From: JAGLQA01 sp023135565
GTDB taxonomy: Bacteria; Acidobacteriota; Aminicenantia; UBA2199
Assembly (NCBI GenBank): GCA_030639305.1
Contig: DAOWCY010000224.1
Span: 1 to 11,250, forward strand
Length of the DNA stretch: 11,250 nucleotides
Direction: 5' to 3'
This document shows positions 6,265 to 11,250 of this stretch, piece after piece (within the stretch, counting starts at the first letter, position 1; every line of letters begins with the position of its first letter). The notes beneath the pieces were generated by a model. It had not been told where the DNA came from, did no database searches, and saw nothing but the letters and a program-made list of their open reading frames with translations. Made by a program: the position numbers and the translations under genes.

Positions 6265-6293
6265 TTGCTTTGGAAGCATAAATGAGGTAAAAT
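6265..6293 (+). promoter_or_regulatory. Candidate promoter for the outer-membrane protein gene
   Basis: TTGCTT (6265-6270) and TAAAAT (6288-6293) are separated by 17 bp. The -10 box matches 5/6 and the -35 box 3/6. It lies about 75 bp upstream of the ATG at 6370. It is the best pair found in the divergent gap 6118-6369, which otherwise shows no gene I can support. Confidence 0.4.
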
Positions 6294-6369
6294 ATGATGC
6301 TCGTAACCGCCGCCACGTGATGGCATAATTTTGAAAATTGAAGTAATGAAATACGAAGAAGGAGTAAAT

Positions 6370-6990
6370 ATGAAGAAGATTTTGATTTTAATGCTGATAA
6401 TCTTTACTTTTTCGGTTCTCGCTACCGGGAAAAGTTTGATGATTACTGTCCATGGAAATTATTTTGTCGCTGCCGATGACGATTTTGCTCAAGAATACGG
6501 AGGTAAAAAGTATTTCCCGGAAGGGAAAATAGCTTTGAAGCTTTCCGGCAATTTTTATCTCTGGGGTAGTTATGGATTCTTCTCAACCGGCAATACCTGG
6601 GATAAATGGAGCCATAAGAACATAGAGAATGCAGATATCGCAGCCAGTGACACCGTAGACAAAACCATTATTTCCGGGGGATTGGGGTATTATATGGGCT
6701 ATATCGAACGGAATGAATTGGCCATAAAAATAGAAATAGGAGCATGTAAAATAGCGAACGATCGAGAAACCGCCGATACGGGAATAAACAGCGGCAGCGT
6801 TATCAGTCATGAAGAGAACACGGTGTCGGGATTTGGCGCCAGGGGAAATTTCGGTGTGACTTACGGCATCTTTAATAATATTTTCGCGGAAATATCTTTC
6901 GGCTATTTGTTGGCTTTGGATAAAGTGGATGATCAAACCATTAGACTGGGTGGTTTTAGAGCATCCTTAGGGCTTGGACTCAGGTTTTAG
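6370..6990 (+). CDS. Small outer-membrane beta-barrel protein
   Basis: The start chosen is ATG 6370, which has GAAGGAG five bases upstream and begins a proper signal peptide (MKKILILMLIIFTFSVLATG). The in-frame TTG at 6331 has no ribosome site and adds a charged leader in front of the signal. The mature protein of about 185 residues alternates hydrophobic and polar residues in strand-length blocks (KIALKLSGNFYLWGSYGFF, GGLGYYMGYIERNELAIKIEIG, GARGNFGVTYGIFNNIFAEISFGYL) and ends in Phe (LGLGLRF). Both features are hallmarks of a small barrel recognised by the BAM machinery. Function is unknown; size fits an 8-stranded barrel. A lipoprotein gene follows after 36 bp and is probably co-transcribed. 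Confidence 0.78.
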   Translation: MKKILILMLIIFTFSVLATGKSLMITVHGNYFVAADDDFAQEYGGKKYFPEGKIALKLSGNFYLWGSYGFFSTGNTWDKWSHKNIENADIAASDTVDKTIISGGLGYYMGYIERNELAIKIEIGACKIANDRETADTGINSGSVISHEENTVSGFGARGNFGVTYGIFNNIFAEISFGYLLALDKVDDQTIRLGGFRASLGLGLRF

Positions 6991-7004
6991 GGTGCGGTGC
7001 ACCC
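6990..7004. repeat. GGGTGC palindrome spanning the outer-membrane protein stop
   Basis: GGGTGC-GGT-GCACCC is a six-base stem with a three-base loop. It uses the G of the TAG stop codon as its first base. It is the same module as at 173-187 and 7705-7719. Sitting in a short intra-operon gap, it could stabilise the upstream mRNA or set the ratio of the two products. Confidence 0.6.
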
Positions 7005-7026
7005 AGCCTATGAAGGAGTTGAAACT

Positions 7027-7677
7027 ATGAAAAAACTTTTAATTATATCTTTTTTTACTGCGGTTATTACCGGGGTTCTCTTTTTTGGAGGATGTAAATC
7101 CGCGGATGAAGCAGGGGAGTTTACCTTAACGATAACGCTCAGCGCCGGTGTTGCCGGCACCCCGGATTCAGGCACCGATTACTACAATTCAGGCGACCAG
7201 GTGCCTTACGAGTACACCCTGAAGGAAAACTATTCCACCCTGAGTGTAAAATTAGACGGCCAGGAGATAGACAGTGAAGGGACTATTGTTGTAACCGGTG
7301 ATCATTCTATCACTACCAGCGCTATTGCGGAATTCAATGTGATGGGAGCATGGACTTTAACGGAAGCATATTCGGACAACCGGACTTTTACGGTTACCGT
7401 CACTTTTACCGGGGTTAGAGAAAACGGCGCCGTTGTAGACAGCGATGGTGGAACCGGCACCTACGCGGTAGATTCATCGGCTGTCACTTTCACCCTGCAA
7501 TTCCCTAATGCCACTTATGAGTATACCGGGAATTTTTCTTCTGTCGATGGTTTAAGTGGAACCTGTACGCGGACTTCTTTAACTACTAATGAGGAACTAG
7601 CCGGCAATTGGACTGCTGCACGAAATGCCGCCGCCGCGGTGACCCGGTCCGACCAGGGAAACAAAGGGCAAGATTAA
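7027..7677 (+). CDS. Two-domain surface lipoprotein (Listeria-Bacteroides-repeat-like plus lipocalin-like region)
   Basis: The start chosen is ATG 7027, with AAGGAG at 7013-7018. An in-frame ATG at 6997 lies inside a palindromic repeat and would place ten unrelated residues before the signal peptide. The signal KKLLIISFFTAVITGVLFFG ends at lipobox FGGC (Cys23). Residues about 30-90 resemble a bacterial surface repeat (FTLTITLSAGVAGTPDSGTD, then SVKLDGQEIDSEGTIVVTGD). Residues about 92-205 form a beta-rich domain opening MGAWTLTEAY and closing LAGNWTAAR, similar to lipocalin-like extracytoplasmic proteins. No catalytic motif is visible. A low-complexity Ala-rich tail (AAAAVTRSDQGNKGQD) follows. 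Pairing with the barrel gene upstream suggests a shared envelope role. Confidence 0.75.
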   Translation: MKKLLIISFFTAVITGVLFFGGCKSADEAGEFTLTITLSAGVAGTPDSGTDYYNSGDQVPYEYTLKENYSTLSVKLDGQEIDSEGTIVVTGDHSITTSAIAEFNVMGAWTLTEAYSDNRTFTVTVTFTGVRENGAVVDSDGGTGTYAVDSSAVTFTLQFPNATYEYTGNFSSVDGLSGTCTRTSLTTNEELAGNWTAARNAAAAVTRSDQGNKGQD

Positions 7678-7694
7678 CACCGTTAGTCTTGCCC
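7666..7694 (+). terminator. Long hairpin over the lipoprotein stop codon
   Basis: GGGCAAGATTAAC (7666-7678) pairs with GTTAGTCTTGCCC (7682-7694) over a three-base loop, giving a 13-bp stem with one G-U wobble on RNA. The TAA stop is inside the left arm. The run of T expected of an intrinsic terminator is missing, so it may act as a 3' mRNA stabiliser or a factor-assisted terminator. Confidence 0.5.
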
Positions 7695-7704
7695 CTCATA
7701 GGGT

Positions 7705-7719
7705 GGGTGCGCCGCACCC
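7705..7719. repeat. GGGTGC palindrome downstream of the lipoprotein gene
   Basis: GGGTGC-GCC-GCACCC has the same stem as 173-187 and 6990-7004, with a different centre. It follows the long hairpin at 7666-7694 by ten bases, so two stable stems stand in tandem behind this gene. Confidence 0.6.
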
Positions 7720-7836
7720 CTGAAAAATCTGCTGTTAAACTTCTGCTTCCTGTGTTCCCGGGAAATCTTCTGTACCCTGGAAAGGTCTCATGTTACGGTT
7801 TCCCCGCCTGCCGGGGTTCCTGTGATACTCATGGGG

Positions 7837-7865
7837 AAAAATCTTGTTTTTTTGCGAAGATTTTC
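7837..7865 (-). terminator. Possible terminator of the Spy/CpxP-like gene
   Basis: On the minus strand, AAAATCTT and AAGATTTT form an eight-base stem around an A-rich loop, and the right arm runs into extra T before CCCC. It lies about 25 bp after the stop of the minus-strand gene at 7891. The stem is A/T-rich and the T-run short, so this is a modest call. Confidence 0.35.
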
Positions 7866-7890
7866 TAAGCGTGAAGAAATCATTTCGTCC

Positions 7891-8448
7891 TCATTCATGG
7901 GCTGCGGGTACACGCCCGCCTTTGTGATCTCTTTGTATGAACCTATGTCTCATAGGTCTTTCATTCCGCAGTTTTTTTAGCGCTTCCTGTTGTTCCGGGG
8001 TTAAGATGTTTTTTATCGCATCCTGTGTTTTCATGCCTTCGATAAGGACATCATGGCGCAGGCCGGACATAGTAGTGAGAGCTGCTTTGATTTTTTTGTA
8101 ATCTTTTTTTTCGGCCGGCATCAGTTTTTTCATTTCTAACTGCTGCACACTGGTTTTGTGTTTCATGTCCACCATTTTCTCTTCGAAAGAGAAGATCATT
8201 TGTTTGATTTTTTCTAATTGTGCGTCGCTGATTTCGAGGTCTTCCCGGTTATCCCGGAGGACTCGATAGAGCGTCATGACATCGGGCCCTCGCTGCCCCA
8301 AAACTCTTCTTTGCCCCATATCTCCTCTTTGGCCCCTGCCCATAAAACCGTACCCCTGGGCTTGGGCAAGAATCCCGGTCGTAAACAAAATTAGCGCTGC
8401 CGCGATAATCACTAACTTACTGTTTGTTTTTTGTTTTTTAGTTTTCAT
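7891..8448 (-). CDS. Spy/CpxP-like (LTXXQ) periplasmic protein
   Basis: This 185-residue protein has a signal peptide (KLVIIAAALILFTTGILAQA), so it is exported. The mature protein begins with a Gly/Arg/Gln-rich stretch (GYGFMGRGQRGDMGQRR). A long helical region follows, carrying LEISDAQLEKIKQM and, near the end, ILTPEQQEALKKLRNE. The second matches the LTPxQ signature of the Spy/CpxP/ZraP family of periplasmic chaperones and metal- or stress-sensing proteins. Family members bind unfolded proteins or metals and are usually induced by envelope stress. AAGGAG lies at a suitable distance from the ATG. The upstream ECF-type promoter agrees with envelope-stress control. No sigma factor or anti-sigma gene lies in the window. 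Confidence 0.82.
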   Translation of the reverse strand: MKTKKQKTNSKLVIIAAALILFTTGILAQAQGYGFMGRGQRGDMGQRRVLGQRGPDVMTLYRVLRDNREDLEISDAQLEKIKQMIFSFEEKMVDMKHKTSVQQLEMKKLMPAEKKDYKKIKAALTTMSGLRHDVLIEGMKTQDAIKNILTPEQQEALKKLRNERPMRHRFIQRDHKGGRVPAAHE

Positions 8449-8478
8449 TTTTTTCTCCTTGTTTGTGTTTCATATCTC

Positions 8479-8507
8479 TTAGACAACGCAGCGCTCTTTT
8501 ATATTCC
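8479..8507 (-). promoter_or_regulatory. ECF (sigma-E type) promoter of the Spy/CpxP-like gene
   Basis: On the minus strand, GGAATAT (8507-8501) and GTCTAA (8484-8479) are separated by 16 bases. This matches the known extracytoplasmic-function layout of a GGAAC-like -35 and a GTC-containing -10 at that spacing. Predicted transcription starts about 25 nt before the ATG region at 8448. No sigma-70 pair of similar quality was noticed. Confidence 0.6.
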
Positions 8508-8571
8508 CGTGATGATTTTTTTTACACTTTTTCTCCCAGTAAGGTAAAATCTATGATAATGAACTATATGC

Positions 8572-8595
8572 GTACACAGTTTGGTACACGGTCTG
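8572..8595. repeat. Adjacent 12-bp direct repeats
   Basis: GTACACAGTTTG and GTACACGGTCTG lie side by side and match at 10 of 12 positions. They sit in the gap between the stress gene on the minus strand and the degenerate ORF at 8644. Tandem half-sites like this can be operators, but nothing else marks them as such. Confidence 0.35.
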
Positions 8596-8643
8596 ATTAA
8601 ACGAAAATCCGGAGCATTCACGAATGCGCAAAAGAGAGCAACC

Positions 8644-8827
8644 ATGAAAATTGTTACAGTCAGTAACGGAGCTTATGAGGTAGAAGCGGAGAACCTCTCT
8701 GTAACAACGTCTTCACGGCCCAGGGAAGAGTGTAAACGGCAAAAATTCATCTATAATTAAAACCGGGGAAAAATTCCAGGCTCTAAAGAACCGCATCAGG
8801 AAAGGATATCCGGGAGAATGCCCTTAA
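8644..8827 (+). pseudogene. Small degenerate ORF, unrecognised
   Basis: ATG 8644 opens a 38-codon frame (MKIVTVSNGAYEVEAENLSV and onward) that ends at TAA 8758-8760. Another frame, one base further along, gives a continuing protein-like sequence (VNGKNSSIIKTGEKFQALKN, RIRKGYPGECP) to TAA 8825-8827. The second part has ordinary residue composition and would make a product of about 60 residues if one base were removed near 8705-8735. AAGAGAG upstream is a weak ribosome site. I do not recognise a family. It may be a frameshifted small gene or two chance ORFs. Confidence 0.3.
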
Positions 8828-8847
8828 CGCAGTTTTGTAACAATTTT

Positions 8848-9146
8848 CACGGTTTCCAGGAAACGCATTTCGTGATACCCTTTCCTATCAAAGCATTATG
8901 TCATTACATGTCGCCAACGGCACAGCATGTTTGACATAATTCAAAGCGCCTACCCCTTTGGTGGGTTTGACTTTCGAATGCAGCCTTGAGAAACGTATAT
9001 TATATTTACATCTTAATTTCAACGTTAAGATGTACTGGATGAAAATCCAGGACATTCGCTTAAGAATTCTTCTAAAAACAGGAAGGCCATTCTAATGGCG
9101 GAAGCTTGCTTAAACCGGCTCATTTTAACTCCCGGTTACCTTTTTT
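8848..9146 (+). ncRNA. Hairpin-rich non-coding region, candidate structured leader or RNA
   Basis: This stretch has no gene but several clear stems. They are GTTTCC-A-GGAAAC (8852-8864) inside a CACG/CGTG clamp; a nine-base stem ATTATGTCA/TGACATAAT enclosing ACATG/CATGT (8895-8940); a ten-base stem TACATCTTAA/TTAAGATGTA (9007-9034); CTGGAT-GAAA-ATCCAG with a GNRA loop (9035-9050); GCCAT-TCTA-ATGGC (9086-9099); and AACCGG/CCGGTT (9113-9137), followed by six T at 9141-9146. The last could be an intrinsic terminator, making the whole a possible attenuator or small RNA ahead of the AraC/NRPS genes. It could equally be repeat debris. The stems are seen directly; the RNA role is inference. Confidence 0.35.
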
Positions 9147-9212
9147 GTTAAGCAGTCGGGAATAATCGATGGCGGGAGCCTATCCGAATCAAAAAATTAA
9201 TCCTTAAGAGCA

Positions 9213-9581
9213 GTGAAAAGAAAAAAAATTTCCGACCCGGCAGTGGAATTTATCCTGTCTCGAAGCGTTGAAGAGTTAAAGCGCCTGACAGGAGTAGAAA
9301 TTGCCGGCAGCATAGGTATAAACAGTAAGTCTCTTGAGAGAATGTTTAAAATCGAGCAAAGGATATCACTCCAGGCGTTTATTTTGAGGGAAAAAATACA
9401 CAGGGCATTTTCGATTCTTACCGTGGAAAACAAGAAACCGATTGTCGAAATAGCGAAAGAATTCGGTTTTCGATCAGTTGAGGAGTTTAGCGCTGAATTT
9501 GAAAAACAATTTGCCATTGCCCCGCGAAAGTATAGAGATTTAAAAAAACCTCAAGGATTCTCAAATAAAAGAACTCCATAA
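9213..9581 (+). CDS. AraC-type DNA-binding domain protein
   Basis: This 122-residue protein consists almost entirely of an AraC/XylS C-terminal DNA-binding domain. The first helix-turn-helix lies about residues 18-60 (SVEELKRLTGVEIAGSIGIN, then SLERMFK). A linker helix follows (LREKIHRAFSIL). The second helix-turn-helix lies at 76-108 (PIVEIAKEFGFRSVEEFSAE, then FEKQF.IAPRKYR), with the family's conserved GF and P..YR positions. Ordinary AraC proteins of about 280 residues carry an N-terminal sensor domain, which is missing here, so the input may come through another protein or simply through dosage. The start is GTG 9213 with only a weak AAGAG upstream. It precedes the NRPS gene by 56 bp in the same direction and is a natural candidate for its regulator. 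Confidence 0.85.
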   Translation: MKRKKISDPAVEFILSRSVEELKRLTGVEIAGSIGINSKSLERMFKIEQRISLQAFILREKIHRAFSILTVENKKPIVEIAKEFGFRSVEEFSAEFEKQFAIAPRKYRDLKKPQGFSNKRTP

Positions 9582-9583
9582 TT

Positions 9584-9604
9584 AAGTTTAAAGTTAAAAG
9601 TTAA
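9584..9604. repeat. Heptanucleotide tandem repeat, three units
   Basis: AAGTTTA, AAGTTAA and AAGTTAA follow each other directly and continue as AAAG. They fill most of the gap between the regulator and NRPS genes. This is a second seven-base tandem tract, unrelated in sequence to the one at 264-298. Confidence 0.5.
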
Positions 9605-9637
9605 AAAGAACGGTACAAGCCAAAAAACGAGAACAAA

Positions 9638-11250
9638 ATGAAGAAGATCGATAAAGAAAACATCGAAGACATTATTTCTCTAACTCCCATGCAGGAAGGG
9701 ATGCTCTTTTATTATTTGAAGAATCCCGCCGGCGATCTTTATTTCGAGCAATTGTCTCTTAATGTCCGCGGCGCGATCGACCTATCGGTCTTTAAGAAAG
9801 CCTGGGATTTCGTTACCCGGAACAATGAGATGCTGCGCACGGTGTTCCGCTGGCAGAAGGTGAAAGAGCCTGTGCAGATGGTGTTGAAAGAGCACCAACC
9901 GGAAATTAGGTATGATGATTTTTTATCGGACCCCCGGCATCCTGTCCCTGCTGTACTGCCGCGAAGCGGCTTAGAGGGTGCACCCGCCGGGTGCTTCGAT
10001 TTAACGCAAGTGCCTTTCCGGGTTACACTGTGCAAAATAGAGGCAGAGCAATATGAAATGATTATCAGCAATCATCATATTCTTTATGATGGCTGGAGTA
10101 ACGGTATTATTTTGCGGGAGTTTTTTGCTGCTTATGAGGTTTTGGCTGCCGGGAAAGAGCCGCAAAAACCTGTCAAAACGAAGTTTAAAGAGTACATAAA
10201 ATGGCTAAAAGACCGGGATCAGGGCAAACAGGAGAAATTCTGGAAAGAGTATTTGGCCGGGTTTGATACATCTGTGGAACTATCGGTAAAGCAGCCCCGC
10301 GGCCGGGAAATTTCGGCAGTCGGAAATTTTAAAACCCGGTTGACTAAAGATTTCCGGGTCAAGTTGGAGGATTGTGCTAAGGAACACAAAGTCACCCCCG
10401 CTTCTTTGTTTTACAGCGCTTACGGCATCCTGTTACAAAAGTATAATAATAGCGCTGATGTGATTTTTGGCGCCACGACAGCGGGCAGAGCGGCGAAGAT
10501 AAAGGGTATAGAGGATATGGTCGGGTTATTCATAAACACCCTGCCGCTGCGTGTAGAAAGCGAAAGTGGTGAGAAGATAGCTGACCTACTCAAAAAAGTC
10601 AATGAAGCAGTGCAAAAGCGGGAGCAGTATGAATCCACCCCGTTAGTGGATATAAAAGCGTACAGCCCCTTAGACAGCACAGAGGAGCTATTCGATTCCA
10701 TCGTAGTGATAGAGAATTATCCCCTGGATGCAGCGGCGCTGCAAGGCAGCCGGTTGAGTATAGAGTCTTTTTCTATGTTTGAAATGACCAACTATGATCT
10801 TACCCTAACTATCGCTTTATCCGCAGAGATCGAAATAAATTTTATTTATAATGCCGGATTATTTCCAGGAGAAGTAGTGGAGCGGTTAGCCGCTCATTTT
10901 TGCGCCATATTGCAGGAGTTGATTGCAGCGCCCGGCAAAGAGATCAGTGCAGTGGAAATGTTATCCGGGCAGGAGAAGAAACAGTTATTAATCGAATTTA
11001 ATTCTCGTGAAACCGATTATCCCGGTGATAAAACCATCCCACAGTTGTTTGCCCGGCAGGTAGAAAGATTCCCGGATAATATCGCTTTAGTGGGTTACAG
11101 ATCAGCGGAAATAGAGCAAGTTCCGGGCGAAGTGCATGAACTAACCTATAAGCAATTGGATGAAGAAACGAACCTGTTGGCCGGTTACCTGCTTGAGAAA
11201 GGAGTAGGGGCGGATGAGTTGGTCGGTATTTTGGCAGGCCGGACTATAGA
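9638..11250 (+). CDS. Non-ribosomal peptide synthetase, N-terminal part (C domain and start of A domain)
   Basis: The frame is open from ATG 9638 to the window edge, giving 537 residues of a much larger protein. Residues about 12-440 are a condensation domain. Its motifs are LTPMQEGMLF (15-24), NEMLRTVF, HHILYDG (146-152, the catalytic HHxxxDG with His147 and Asp151), DVIFGATTAGR, and VGLFINTLPLRV (from 295). An adenylation domain begins near 465 (IPQLFARQVERFPDNIALVG) with its first core motif LTYKQLD at about 502. Condensation domains form the peptide bond between carrier-bound residues. A C domain at the start means this subunit either receives a chain from another subunit or acylates the first residue. 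The specificity pocket is outside the window. Residues 107-119 (LPRSGLEGAPAGC) are encoded by a dispersed palindromic repeat. The ribosome site is weak (CGAGA). Confidence 0.93.
   Translation, partial: MKKIDKENIEDIISLTPMQEGMLFYYLKNPAGDLYFEQLSLNVRGAIDLSVFKKAWDFVTRNNEMLRTVFRWQKVKEPVQMVLKEHQPEIRYDDFLSDPRHPVPAVLPRSGLEGAPAGCFDLTQVPFRVTLCKIEAEQYEMIISNHHILYDGWSNGIILREFFAAYEVLAAGKEPQKPVKTKFKEYIKWLKDRDQGKQEKFWKEYLAGFDTSVELSVKQPRGREISAVGNFKTRLTKDFRVKLEDCAKEHKVTPASLFYSAYGILLQKYNNSADVIFGATTAGRAAKIKGIEDMVGLFINTLPLRVESESGEKIADLLKKVNEAVQKREQYESTPLVDIKAYSPLDSTEELFDSIVVIENYPLDAAALQGSRLSIESFSMFEMTNYDLTLTIALSAEIEINFIYNAGLFPGEVVERLAAHFCAILQELIAAPGKEISAVEMLSGQEKKQLLIEFNSRETDYPGDKTIPQLFARQVERFPDNIALVGYRSAEIEQVPGEVHELTYKQLDEETNLLAGYLLEKGVGADELVGILAGRTI
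9958..9994. repeat. Palindromic interspersed element inside the NRPS gene
   Basis: Three overlapping palindromes occur in 37 bp: GCCGC-GAA-GCGGC (9958-9970), GGGTGCACCC (9976-9985) and GCACCC-GCC-GGGTGC (9980-9994). The first two modules, with TAGA-like sequence between them, correspond to the reverse complement of the element at 173-209. Here the element is read in frame without a stop. Confidence 0.7.

Noticed and set aside
6331..6369. Upstream TTG start for the outer-membrane protein
   Set aside because: It has no Shine-Dalgarno and would place 13 charged residues before a signal peptide. ATG 6370 has GAAGGAG at the right distance.

Overview
The window reads as a chromosomal segment of an uncultured Gram-negative bacterium. 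Three lipoproteins with clear lipoboxes, a beta-barrel outer-membrane protein and an extracytoplasmic-stress type gene indicate a diderm envelope. A large non-ribosomal peptide synthetase (NRPS) preceded by a small AraC-type regulator, together with many short GC-rich palindromes scattered between genes, reminds me of Candidatus Aminicenantes (Acidobacteria-related) genomes. That assignment is by protein style only and should be treated as tentative.

Layout. Positions 1-516 hold no convincing complete gene but are packed with short repeats: a 24-bp-period direct repeat, GC-rich palindromes and a heptanucleotide tandem repeat. Positions 517-1002 carry a DUF4258/DUF2283 pair of toxin-antitoxin type. 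The DUF4258 gene is broken by a one-base frameshift, while DUF2283 is intact. The pair is bracketed by two nested perfect inverted repeats (240-257 with 1333-1350, and 320-336 with 1276-1292), and a decayed minus-strand coding fragment lies just inside the right side. Positions 1435-3026 hold an 18-codon mini-ORF followed by a B12-binding-type radical SAM enzyme.

Positions 3051-6117, on the minus strand, encode a hypothetical lipoprotein, an amino-acid-type ABC solute-binding lipoprotein with a good sigma-70 promoter, and a secreted (alpha/alpha)6-barrel glycosidase-like protein. Positions 6370-7677, on the plus strand, encode a small outer-membrane beta-barrel protein and a two-domain lipoprotein, probably co-transcribed. 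Positions 7891-8448, on the minus strand, encode a Spy/CpxP-like periplasmic protein behind a textbook ECF (sigma-E-type) promoter.

Positions 8509-9212 are a long, mostly non-coding stretch rich in hairpins, with one degenerate small ORF. From 9213 the AraC-type DNA-binding protein and then the NRPS (condensation domain plus the start of an adenylation domain) run off the right edge.

The most striking observation is that one of the dispersed palindromic elements sits in frame inside the NRPS condensation domain, where it encodes a short linker-like stretch just upstream of the catalytic HHxxxDG motif. The same palindrome vocabulary (GGGTGC...GCACCC and GCCGC...GCGGC) recurs at gene ends across the window.
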